From Leptospiraceae bacterium (GTDB lineage: Bacteria; Spirochaetota; Leptospiria; Leptospirales; Leptospiraceae), in assembly GCA_017996175.1 (NCBI GenBank), contig JAGOHK010000032.1:1-42765 (forward strand): a stretch of DNA of 42,765 nt, written 5' to 3'. A program made the position numbers and the translations under genes. Position 1 is the first letter of the stretch. Each line of letters opens with the position of its first letter. Below, one piece after another: positions 24,245 through 32,562 of this stretch. The notes under the pieces are model-generated. The model made no database searches and was not told where the DNA came from. It saw only the letters and a program-made list of their open reading frames with translations.

Positions 24245-25147
24245 ATGAAAAAAATATTTTTACTTTGTTTGCTCTTATCCACACTTGATTGTACTCATTA
24301 TTTTGTGCGCGATAGTTCTCAGTATGAGCTTACTAGTGATGAATTGGAATTTTTACGTTCTAAAAAGATTGGGCTAATAGGGTTTTACCCGTTTGCTACG
24401 AAGACGAAGCAGGTATGGGCACATGATATTTTGAATATGAACTTAGAAATAAAAAATCCTAGATACTTACGAATTATCGAATTTGTAAATGATAATCCGA
24501 AAGAGAAAGTTTTTGTAGATGTAAAAGAAGATAATTTTATTAGCTTTAGTCAATATAAGTCAACAATTTATCAGACAAGTATAACTTTATATGAAAATGA
24601 CAACCTAATTAAAATATTAGATTTTGGAAAAAGTTCTAAGCAATTAAAAATAGTTGAAAAAGATACTTTGATCTCATCAGAAAATCTAAGAGAATTTTTA
24701 TCTATTTATTTAAGAAATACAAGAAACCTTGGATTACCTGAAGTAGACAATTTGTTAATAATTCCTGAACAAAAAGAAGAACCTATCAAAATGAAAAAGT
24801 TTGATGTTGATTATTGGGTAATAGGGCTTTTCCATACTAATTTCGAAAATACCGAAAACAATAAAAAAGGCTTCACTCTACTTCCTTTTTTAATGACGTT
24901 AGGAACTTTCCCTTTTTGGGATGAAGAAAAAGTAGTGTCTACATTTATTGTGTTGGATAATAAATTGAATCAGATTAAAATGATTGAGACAAACTCGATC
25001 CATGACTCTATTAAAGCTTGGTGGGCACCTGTATTATCATTTGGAGAAGTATATACTGATCCAGTATTAATCTCTCCTTCTGCCAAATTTTATAAACCCA
25101 ATGTGAAACAATTCTCAAAAGAACTAGTGCAAGTGTTGAAGAAGTAG
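24245..25147 (+). CDS. Hypothetical lipoprotein
   Basis: A 300-residue lipoprotein that I do not recognise. The frame is open from 24194, but ATG 24245 gives a clean lipoprotein signal MKKIFLLCLLLSTLDC, so that start was used. Features are IGLIGFYPFATKTKQVWAHD near the N terminus and a hydrophobic LLPFLMTLGTFPFWDEEKVV about two-thirds along, the latter recalling membrane-associated segments of spirochaetal hypothetical lipoproteins. The HigA-like gene follows after only 6 bases, so the two are probably one transcript. Confidence 0.7.
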   Translation: MKKIFLLCLLLSTLDCTHYFVRDSSQYELTSDELEFLRSKKIGLIGFYPFATKTKQVWAHDILNMNLEIKNPRYLRIIEFVNDNPKEKVFVDVKEDNFISFSQYKSTIYQTSITLYENDNLIKILDFGKSSKQLKIVEKDTLISSENLREFLSIYLRNTRNLGLPEVDNLLIIPEQKEEPIKMKKFDVDYWVIGLFHTNFENTENNKKGFTLLPFLMTLGTFPFWDEEKVVSTFIVLDNKLNQIKMIETNSIHDSIKAWWAPVLSFGEVYTDPVLISPSAKFYKPNVKQFSKELVQVLKK

Positions 25148-25153
25148 GAAACT

Positions 25154-25480
25154 ATGATGAAAAAAACATTCAATGTACACCCTGGAGAAATTTTAAAAGA
25201 GCACTTAAGTGAGATGGAAATTTCTGCTTACAAACTTTCTCGTGCAACTGGAATTTCGGAATCTAATTTAAGTGAACTTATTAACGGAAAAAAAGACATT
25301 ACAGCTAGGCTTTCTCTTCTGTTGGGTAAGTTTTTTGGATTTAACGATGAGTATTGGCTTCGTATGCAAAATCATTATGATATTTTAGAACAAAAGAAAA
25401 AACTCAGCGGCAAATTAAAATCTGTTCAGACATGGGATAAATCTAAAAATCAAAGTAGTCAGCGTTATGCAAAGGCATGA
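25154..25480 (+). CDS. HigA-family antitoxin / HTH regulator, without HigB
   Basis: A 108-residue protein with the XRE helix-turn-helix of the HigA/VapI group: VHPGEILKEHLSEMEISAYK, LSRATGISESNLSELINGKK and DITARLSLLLGKFFG, then DEYWLRMQNHYDI, which is typical of HigA. HigA normally represses its operon and neutralises the HigB mRNA nuclease, coded just upstream. Here the upstream position is taken by a lipoprotein gene and no HigB-like frame is seen on either side, so this is an orphan. It may work as a stand-alone regulator or counter a distant toxin. ATG 25154 has AGGA five bases upstream; ATG 25157 is equally possible. Confidence 0.85.
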   Translation: MMKKTFNVHPGEILKEHLSEMEISAYKLSRATGISESNLSELINGKKDITARLSLLLGKFFGFNDEYWLRMQNHYDILEQKKKLSGKLKSVQTWDKSKNQSSQRYAKA

Positions 25481-25496
25481 ATATACAGATTTTTTC

Positions 25497-25653
25497 ACCA
25501 CCGATGGACACCGATAAAAGAACGATAAAAAATACGATGGCTTTTATTTTGATTATAGAGTAATGTGTGGCTAAATGACGCATATTACGAAACGAAAAAG
25601 AATATACTGAATCAAAGTAACATCGTTTTGTTATCGGTGTCCATCGGTGGTAA
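25497..25653. repeat. Well-preserved GATGGACACC-family inverted-repeat element
   Basis: Left arm ACCACCGATGGACACCGATA-AAAGAACGAT and right arm ATCGTTTTGTTATCGGTGTC-CATCGGTGGT are nearly perfect inverted copies around about 95 bases. It is followed by TAATCTT, the same outer border as at 14434 (where AAGATT precedes the left arms elsewhere). No reading frame lies inside. This is the reference copy for the partial copies at 6658, 12343, 14282 and 24067. Confidence 0.85.
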
Positions 25654-25700
25654 TCTTCTAATTGAGCCAAAAAGGTTCGAAAAACCTTGCCACAAATTTA

Positions 25701-25728
25701 TTGACACTCTCAGGTAGAAAATTATATT
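25701..25728 (+). promoter_or_regulatory. Candidate sigma-70 promoter of ctpA-nadB
   Basis: TTGACA (25701-25706) and TATATT (25723-25728) are 16 bases apart, 32 bases ahead of the TTG start of the protease. Confidence 0.6.
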
Positions 25729-25759
25729 GAGTTAACTCATATCTAGAGGGTATACAGTT

Positions 25760-27580
25760 TTGAAAAGAACATCTTTATTCGTAACAACGATTTGTCTAAC
25801 TTTCCTTTTTTCCACAGTTGCATACTGTGAACCAACAACCAAAAAACCTGTCCGCACTACTAACTTTACTTATAAAGATTTTGAAAGTGTTGTGCAAGCT
25901 GTTGATAAACACTACATTGATAAAAATATTGATGTAGATAGAGCTTATACCGATGCAGCAGTGTTTGCTATGATTTCTCTTCCTCATTCTTTGTATTTAT
26001 ACCCTGAAAGTTATTTTAAAGAGAGAGAGCAGTATGAAGAGAAGGATGATATTTTACCAGGATCAACTTTTAAACTCTCTGAATCAGACCAGTTTATCAT
26101 CTTTGATCCAAATTATAAAAAGATTGATGAAATTCGAAAAGCTCGCGCAAAAAACGAAGCTCCTAAACCAAAAGTTTCCAATGATGAATTGAAAAAAATC
26201 ATCGAACGTGAGCAAATGAAAAAATCCATCCTAGCATCTAGATGGGAACAAATTAAATTTAGCAAAAAAGATTTTGATCGAGTCATTACATTTATTACTG
26301 AAAATATTAGCAAATACAAAACCCAACCTTTTAAAGACGCATTTGAATCTATTGACGAGGATGAAGAAGCAAAAGAAGAATTTAGTGTCAAAGATGTTTA
26401 CTTGGCTGCGGCTAATGGCTACTTAAATTCTCTCGACCCTCACTCTAACGTATTTTTGCGCGAAGCCTGGGAAAAATCCATGAAACAAATCGAGGATTCC
26501 AGCTTCGAAGGAATCGGTGCAATTTTAAGTGGTGGCGGCAACAGGGAAGTAGTCGTTGAGAATCCACTCGAAGATAAACCCGCAGTCAAAGCAGGAATTC
26601 GAGCCGGCGATGTAATTCTTGCAGTTGACGATAAAAAAACCAAAGGTGTAATGCTTGATAAAGTTGTAAAACGAATCAAAGGAAAAAAAGGAACTTCTGT
26701 TAAATTAACTCTTAAACGCAAAGGGATTCCAAAACCATTCGATATTTCTGTTACACGAGCAAATATCGAAATCAAAAACGTATCCAAAAGATTAATTAAA
26801 GACCACGAACAGATCGGTTACATCAAATTATCCGGTTTCGTAAAATCTAGCACTGAATCCTCTGATACCGAAATACGAAATGCGTTTAAAGAATTAGAGC
26901 AAGAAGCAGCCCAGAAAAAAATTAAACTAAAAGCACTTGTTTTAGATCTTAGAAATAATGCAGGCGGTTACTTAGACTTAGCCATTGATATTAGCGATAT
27001 GTTTATCACAAAAGGACTCATTGTAAGTACCAAAAGTCCAGACCGAGGCGCAGATGAATCTTATGCTAAGATGAAAGATCTAACCGATTTACCTCTCGCT
27101 ATTTTAATCAATGCAAAGTCAGCCTCTGCAAGCGAAATTGTAGCAAGTGCAATCAAACACCACGGTCGGGGATTATTACTTGGAGAAAGAACTTTCGGAA
27201 AAGCAACTGTTCAGAAGTTAATGGATTTACAGGGTAATAGTGATTACGTGCTAAAGATTACGCAATCTCGCTATTATTCTCCTTCAGGAAAAACTATACA
27301 AGTAGTGGGAGTTGAACCTGATATTCAAGTGTCAGCGGAAGAAGATGGAACTTTTCCATTCCAATACCGCGAAGAAAATATGTGGCATCATCTACCTAAA
27401 ATTCCTTCCGAAGGAAAACATAAAGATTACTTCAATGTAGAAAAATTAAAAGATTGGGTTTCCAAGAATGGAAATGGGGAAAAATACCTAAAAGAACATA
27501 AAAATGATCCAATCAAACCAGATTACCAACTCATCCGCTCAATTGATTACGTAGAAGCAATGTTGAACGCGAATCAATGA
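25760..27580 (+). CDS. S41 C-terminal processing protease (CtpA-like)
   Basis: Periplasmic serine protease that trims or degrades envelope proteins. The 606 residues hold a signal peptide (cleaved near VAYC-EP), a helical N-terminal extension of about 200 residues, a PDZ domain ([12 protein letters not shown] ... [17 protein letters not shown]) and the S41 catalytic core: [18 protein letters not shown], then [18 protein letters not shown] with the nucleophile Ser, and [11 protein letters not shown] with the general-base Lys. The start is TTG 25760, with AGAGGG 9 bases upstream and a good promoter before it. The stop overlaps the nadB start by 4 bases (ATGA), so the two are coupled. Confidence 0.9.
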   Translation: MKRTSLFVTTICLTFLFSTVAYCEPTTKKPVRTTNFTYKDFESVVQAVDKHYIDKNIDVDRAYTDAAVFAMISLPHSLYLYPESYFKEREQYEEKDDILPGSTFKLSESDQFIIFDPNYKKIDEIRKARAKNEAPKPKVSNDELKKIIEREQMKKSILASRWEQIKFSKKDFDRVITFITENISKYKTQPFKDAFESIDEDEEAKEEFSVKDVYLAAANGYLNSLDPHSNVFLREAWEKSMKQIEDSSFEGIGAILSGGGNREVVVENPLEDKPAVKAGIRAGDVILAVDDKKTKGVMLDKVVKRIKGKKGTSVKLTLKRKGIPKPFDISVTRANIEIKNVSKRLIKDHEQIGYIKLSGFVKSSTESSDTEIRNAFKELEQEAAQKKIKLKALVLDLRNNAGGYLDLAIDISDMFITKGLIVSTKSPDRGADESYAKMKDLTDLPLAILINAKSASASEIVASAIKHHGRGLLLGERTFGKATVQKLMDLQGNSDYVLKITQSRYYSPSGKTIQVVGVEPDIQVSAEEDGTFPFQYREENMWHHLPKIPSEGKHKDYFNVEKLKDWVSKNGNGEKYLKEHKNDPIKPDYQLIRSIDYVEAMLNANQ

Positions 27581-29175
27581 AAACCGACTTTTTAATCATA
27601 GGCAGCGGAGTAGCAGGATTATTCGCTGCTCATAAACTAGCTGCCTATGGAGAAGTCACCATTATAACCAAAAAGTTTGACTTCGAGTCAAATACCAATT
27701 ATGCGCAAGGTGGAATAGCCTCTGTATTTTCTAAAACCGACAACCCCGAAAGTCACTTAAAAGATACTCTAGACGCAGGTGCCGGACTTTGCGATATTGA
27801 GGCTACTCGCATTTTAGTAGAGGAAGGACCATCACGGGTTCGAGAATTAGTCGAACTCGGAGTTCCTTTCGTTAAGGATAGCAAAGGCGATTTGGATTTA
27901 GGTCTAGAAGGTGGACATCGTAAAAATCGCATCGTTCATGCATTTGATAGAACTGGTCGGGAAATTGAGCAAACTCTTCTTTCTACCGTAAAAGCAAATT
28001 CGAATATCAAAATCCTAGAACACCATACTTGCGTGGATTTGATCACAGGGCATCATCTAAAGAATAAACCACCCACGAAAGATATTATTTGTTACGGTGT
28101 TTATGTTCTAGATTCAAAGAATTCAGAAATTTTTCCTATACTTGCAAGACAAACTGTATTAGCCGCAGGTGGAGCTGGACAAGTTTATTTGCATACTACT
28201 AATCCTTCTATTGCAACTGGAGATGGAGTAGCTTGCGCCTATCGTGCAGGGGCAGTTGTGAAGAATATGGAATTTTTCCAATTTCATCCGACTTCCCTTT
28301 ATCATGAATCGGGAGAGTCGTTTTTAATTTCGGAGGCTGTTCGAGGGAAAGGTGGAATTTTAAAGCGTATGAATGGCGAACCCTTTATGAAGGAATATCA
28401 CCCGATGGCGGATTTAGCTCCGAGGGATATTGTTGCGCGTGCAATTGATAATGAATTAAAAAAAAGCGGGGAAACTCATGTATTATTGGATGTAACCCAT
28501 TTGATTAAACCTGAAATTATTAGTCATTTCCCATCTATTTATGAAAAATGTAAATCACTCGGTTTAGATATTACTGAAACGCCAATTCCAGTAGTTCCAG
28601 CAGCTCATTATATGTGTGGAGGTGTTGCGACTGACGTCCATGGTCGAACAAATATACAAAATCTCTATGCCTGCGGAGAAGTTGCATGTACTGGGGTTCA
28701 TGGGGGCAACAGGTTAGCCTCAAATAGTTTACTGGAAGGTTTGGTTTTTTCACATCGTATCGCAGAAAATATTATTGCTGAAAATAAAGATTTTACTCCC
28801 GAGCATAAACAAATTCCAGAATGGGACAAAGAAGGCTTAAAAAATATAGAGGAATGGGTATTGATTTCTCATGACCTGAACGAAATTAAAACGATCATGA
28901 ACGACTATGTGGGGATAGTGAGAAGTAACCTCCGTTTAGAACGCGCACATCGCAGAATTCAATTGATTTATAAAGAAGTAGTTGATTATTATAACCGAAC
29001 TATTCTCACCAACGAACTTTTAGAACTGCGTAACTTAGTCCAAGTGGCTGATCTTGTTATCCGCTGTGCGATGGAACGTAAAGAAAGTCGCGGATTACAT
29101 TATTCTACCGATTATCCTGAAAATAGAAATCCTTCTAGGGAAGATACCATAATTGTAAATCAGGAATTAAATTAG
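27577..29175 (+). CDS. nadB: L-aspartate oxidase
   Basis: FAD enzyme of de novo NAD synthesis converting L-aspartate to iminoaspartate. The 532 residues show the FAD dinucleotide loop ([17 protein letters not shown]), the [11 protein letters not shown] signature, [56 protein letters not shown] and the second FAD segment [19 protein letters not shown], all in family order. The length matches NadB. Coupling with a processing protease rather than nadA/nadC is unusual but gives no clear functional link. Confidence 0.94.
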   Translation: MKTDFLIIGSGVAGLFAAHKLAAYGEVTIITKKFDFESNTNYAQGGIASVFSKTDNPESHLKDTLDAGAGLCDIEATRILVEEGPSRVRELVELGVPFVKDSKGDLDLGLEGGHRKNRIVHAFDRTGREIEQTLLSTVKANSNIKILEHHTCVDLITGHHLKNKPPTKDIICYGVYVLDSKNSEIFPILARQTVLAAGGAGQVYLHTTNPSIATGDGVACAYRAGAVVKNMEFFQFHPTSLYHESGESFLISEAVRGKGGILKRMNGEPFMKEYHPMADLAPRDIVARAIDNELKKSGETHVLLDVTHLIKPEIISHFPSIYEKCKSLGLDITETPIPVVPAAHYMCGGVATDVHGRTNIQNLYACGEVACTGVHGGNRLASNSLLEGLVFSHRIAENIIAENKDFTPEHKQIPEWDKEGLKNIEEWVLISHDLNEIKTIMNDYVGIVRSNLRLERAHRRIQLIYKEVVDYYNRTILTNELLELRNLVQVADLVIRCAMERKESRGLHYSTDYPENRNPSREDTIIVNQELN

Positions 29176-30566
29176 TATCTTTACAAATCTATTATAAAGA
29201 TGAAAAGTAAGTCCAGTTTCTTTTAAAATCTCTCGGATCACCTCTCGATTCTCTAACAGTTTTTTAAATTTTTTCAATTCAGAGTCTGTCAGTTTTAGGG
29301 AAAGATGTTTTGTTTTGTAAATGGCTGATTCTGTTTTAACATCTGCCATATCGTCCGGGTGTATTACTTTTACATGATTACTCTCTGTTAAATGATACAG
29401 AGCTAATTGGTTCTTTGAACTAATTGTATTTTTATACGTAACCGGAATATAAGATTCCATCGGATAAAACCGATTTACCCTTGGAATATTGTAATTTTCA
29501 TAGCCAGTTCCACGGCAGTGTGTTTTGCTTGATTGCATTTTAAAACTGACTCCACTTAGGATTAGTCTATTTGCATGAAACTTTTCTGCGATTGTTTTAG
29601 CAAGTCCTGCTACGTTTAGAGAAGGATTTTTTAGAATATTTTCCTCTCTATTAAATAACACAGAATGAAATACTTGGTCGAGAGGATAAGTAGAAAAATA
29701 AATACAAATTGGATTTGGTAGATGAAATATATGACTATTAGCCCCGAGCCAAGTAATGATTGGAATATCTTCTGGTAATTCCCGAAAGTGATAAATTGTA
29801 CCTCTACTCGCATCGATTGATAGAATATAATCTGGACGAATTCCCTGTGATAATAGCGGATAACAGGAAGTATCTGATGATAAAATAAAAAACCTTTCTT
29901 GGTTCGACTTAATCCAAAAAATTTGTTCTTCTAGAATTGGTGCAGCCCCAATAAATAGAATGTCTTTACCGTAAAAAGGAAGACTGTCTGAAAATAGAAA
30001 ACCAGTTTGTTTTCGAGAAATACTTAATTCTAAATTTACAAAATAATTTCGAAGCCAGACGCGAGCAAAATGAGAAACAGTATTTTGATTTAGATTTGTT
30101 TTTTCTTTTAAGGCATTTTGGAAAAAATGAAAATCGTTATAGTAATTGCGCGTATAATAAGGAAAAGAAAATATAAACTTAGAACTAACAAAGTATTCCT
30201 GAAATGGAAAATCAGAGAGAGTAAATACGATTAGCTCCCCTTTCTTGGAATGGAATTTTTCTATTAAGTCAGAGGTTTTTTTTTTACTTCTGGAATTTCT
30301 AGGATAGTAACATCTGGCTCAACGCAGACTAATTTTATTTTGCCACCGCTTTTTTCTAAAATGGATTCAATATGATAACCCATTCCAAAACCGAAGCAGA
30401 TGAGCGAGTCAGGTTTATAATTTAAGGAAGAATATTCAGTTAAAATAGATTCGGCGAAACGTTCGCTTTCTTTTTTGGGATCGTGTTTGGAATGAATAAG
30501 GCTACCGTTTTTAGAATTTTGTAAATTCGGTAGCCCGTTGGAATTAAAATGTAAGAAATGAGAAAT
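29167..30566 (-). pseudogene. MptE-like DUF115 protein, broken by a 10-A run
   Basis: Related to the MAF/DUF115 6-hydroxymethylpterin-diphosphokinase-like proteins, which in other bacteria glycosylate flagellins or act on surface sugars. The signature region is DILFIGAAPILEEQIFWIKS, ASDTS-type SSDTSCYPLLSQGIRPDYI, then LSIDASRGTIYHF. The first part of the gene (about 90 codons, CFGFGMGYHIESIL, GKIKLVCVEPDVTILEI) runs into a stop right after a run of ten A (plus-strand T at 30276-30285). The next frame continues for about 370 intact codons to 29167, so one extra A would restore one protein of about 466 residues. No ATG, GTG or TTG lies at the 5' end; ATT 30566 follows AGGAG by 6 bases. Slippage, a phase switch, recent decay or a sequencing error are all possible. 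Confidence 0.75.
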
Positions 30567-30584
30567 GGGAGACTCCTAAACTAC

Positions 30585-31067
30585 TTATTTGTCATCCTCT
30601 TCGTCATCTTCTTCGAGGTCATCATCGTCCTCATCTTCATCCTCGTCGTCTTCATCTTCATCCTCTTCGTCAGAATCGGCTGCATCCAGTTCTACATCGT
30701 CGCCTTCTCCAACAAATTCGTGTTTAGCTTCTTCTTCTTGTGGGATAAAATCTTCTTCGATATCTTCTTCTACAACAGGAGCTGCGGAATTTGAGAATAA
30801 CCCTTTGAAACCCTTGTAAGGTGCATCGGACATATTTGCTTCTGCTTGTAATTTCTTTCTTTCTTCGGGAGAAAAATAGCCATATTGAACCAATCCATCG
30901 GACAGCGCATGAAGTGCTTGTACTGCGATTTTTCTAGTTTTTAGTTTTTTGGGAACTGCGATTCTTTCAATTTTGTCAAGGGCTGCAAACCCAGCAGAGG
31001 TTAGCTCGTATTTTTTATGTCTAGCTAACTCAATTAATTTACCAATTTCAAATTCTTGTGTGCTCAT
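30585..31067 (-). CDS. RNA polymerase omega-like protein with long acidic tail
   Basis: A 160-residue protein in two parts. The first 75 residues (IGKLIELARHKKYELTSAGF, then LKTRKIAVQALHALSDGLV) have the pattern of RNA polymerase omega (RpoZ): a KYEL helix, an alanine-rich helix and a VxALxxIxxG-like helix; this match is by eye only. The last 45 residues are almost only Asp and Glu (for example EEDEDEDDEDEDEDDDDLEE), an extreme acidic tail encoded by GAT/GAA/GAG/GAC micro-repeats that also create long serine-rich shadow frames on the other strand. The MptE-like gene starts 18 bases downstream. Confidence 0.72.
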   Translation of the reverse strand: MSTQEFEIGKLIELARHKKYELTSAGFAALDKIERIAVPKKLKTRKIAVQALHALSDGLVQYGYFSPEERKKLQAEANMSDAPYKGFKGLFSNSAAPVVEEDIEEDFIPQEEEAKHEFVGEGDDVELDAADSDEEDEDEDDEDEDEDDDDLEEDDEEDDK

Positions 31068-31269
31068 TCAGACTCCTAAAATAAATTCAGATTAGTACAA
31101 GATTTCAACATAGTTCTCGATGAATTTTCAGAAAAAAACATTGTGGTACGGGGTAATACGCCATCATTTCAAGGAAAAAGTTAGAGTCAATGATTTTAAT
31201 AATTAAAATTTATCTTACTTGCCTTGCCCCCTATCTAACCAGATATAGTTAAAAAATACAGTATTTTAC

Positions 31270-31845
31270 ATGAAACAAATCCTTATTTTTCTAATTTTCA
31301 CCCTCTTCGGTAGGTGTTACTCCCAGAAGCAATCCAACTTCGATGTCTCCCTTTATGAAGGAATCGATTTTTCTGGAAATCGCGTGGTTCTAAAGGATCT
31401 TCCTTTGCGAAGACTTGCGATCAACGTTTACGCACCAACTTGTGTGCCCTGCGTAAAGGAAATTCCTGCTTTAAATTTTCTAAATCGAGAAATTGCTTCC
31501 GATAAGTCACTCGGATTTTACATGGTAGTTGATCCGTATGATATAGTGCCTGAGGCGGAAATTACTTCTTCTTTTGAAGAATTGTATCCGAAAGCCAAGG
31601 CAATTATGGAAAAAGAGGTCTTGGAAAAAAAAATTGAACTTCCTATTCTAATTATGAAGCGCCCCTTCCGCGTGTCACAGGGAGATGGTCTTATCACAGG
31701 CAGACCAGAAACGCTATTATTTAAAATGAACCCTTTAATTTTATACTATAACTTCATTGGTCCAATCAGTGAGGGAAATGAAACCAAGTTCATTGAAAAT
31801 GAAAACAAAGTAAAATTTTTTAAACTAATGTTAGGAGGAGCTTAA
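31270..31845 (+). CDS. TlpA/thioredoxin-like lipoprotein
   Basis: A 191-residue lipoprotein (lipobox LFGRC) with a thioredoxin fold of the TlpA/ResA kind. The segment INVYAPTCVPCVKEIPALNF holds a CxxC redox pair (CVPC) followed by the usual Glu-Ile-Pro, and a cis-proline region comes later (RPETLLFKMNP). Likely role: envelope thiol-disulfide exchange, for example in cytochrome c or copper-site assembly. The stop overlaps the next start by one base (TAATG), so it is coupled with the amidotransferase-like gene, with no obvious functional reason. Confidence 0.82.
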   Translation: MKQILIFLIFTLFGRCYSQKQSNFDVSLYEGIDFSGNRVVLKDLPLRRLAINVYAPTCVPCVKEIPALNFLNREIASDKSLGFYMVVDPYDIVPEAEITSSFEELYPKAKAIMEKEVLEKKIELPILIMKRPFRVSQGDGLITGRPETLLFKMNPLILYYNFIGPISEGNETKFIENENKVKFFKLMLGGA

Positions 31846-32543
31846 TGAGAAGTTTAATTATTCGATTTATGGATTGTGAGGGACCAGGAATTTTAGAAGA
31901 GTCCCTCCGTAAGTCAGATTACAAAATTACCTATCATGATGCTTATAAAAAAGGACTCCAGCTTGTTCCTGAGTCTCATCAAATTTTCGATTTAATTGTG
32001 CTCATGGGTGGTTCGAAATCTGTGTACGATCCGAAAGAACATGATTTTTTTAAACCTTATCTGAGCCTTGTGGAAAATTCCATTTCAATTCCTGGAAAAA
32101 AAATTTTAGGAATTTGCCTAGGCTCTCAGATTATCGCAAAAGCGTTAGGTGCTACAGTTGAGAAAGGGGTAAATGGTTTAGAAGTAGGCTTTTCTAAAGT
32201 TTCGATTTTAAATTCCGCACATCCGATTTTTCAAAATATTACGACCAGTCATTTGACCACGTTTCATTATCATGGGGATACATTTAGTTTGCCTACCGGA
32301 ACAGAGCGGCTCATGTCTAGTGAAAAATATGAAAATCAAATGTTCACGTATAAAAATAAAGCATTTGGAATTCAATGCCATTTTGAAGTCACATACCCAA
32401 TGTTAGAAATTTGGTGGAATATACATAAAGATATTCCTAAAACGTTAGGTGTTATATCAGAAGAAATTAAAACCAAACAGAAAGAAATGGAAGCGAACGC
32501 CCGTATCCTTTTCGACAATATCGTAAATTCTAAGGCGAATTAA
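31845..32543 (+). CDS. Class I glutamine amidotransferase domain protein
   Basis: A stand-alone class I (GMP-synthase-like) glutaminase domain of 232 residues. The catalytic triad is visible: Cys in LGICLGSQIIAKALGA, and His and Glu in FGIQCHFEVTYPMLE. FHYHGDTFSLPTG is the substrate-region motif common to YfeJ-like amidotransferases. Such proteins may hydrolyse glutamine or related gamma-glutamyl compounds; the partner enzyme is unknown. It is translationally coupled to the TlpA-like gene and ends 19 bases before secA. Confidence 0.86.
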   Translation: MRSLIIRFMDCEGPGILEESLRKSDYKITYHDAYKKGLQLVPESHQIFDLIVLMGGSKSVYDPKEHDFFKPYLSLVENSISIPGKKILGICLGSQIIAKALGATVEKGVNGLEVGFSKVSILNSAHPIFQNITTSHLTTFHYHGDTFSLPTGTERLMSSEKYENQMFTYKNKAFGIQCHFEVTYPMLEIWWNIHKDIPKTLGVISEEIKTKQKEMEANARILFDNIVNSKAN

Positions 32544-32562
32544 CCAATAGGAAATTTATACA

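Noticed and set aside
3590-25653. Possible CRISPR array from the recurring short repeats
   Set aside because: The repeats are inverted, differ in spacing by kilobases and are not regularly interspaced; no cas genes are present.
28571-28753. 60-codon minus-strand frame inside nadB
   Set aside because: Antisense to the conserved FAD-binding segment of nadB.
30589-30819. Plus-strand frame made almost wholly of serine
   Set aside because: Mirror image of the Asp/Glu codon repeats of the acidic-tailed protein on the minus strand.
31219-31249. Promoter of the TlpA-like gene (TTGCCT with TATAGT)
   Set aside because: The spacing of 19 (or 14 from TTGCCC) is outside the normal range and the -35 is weak.
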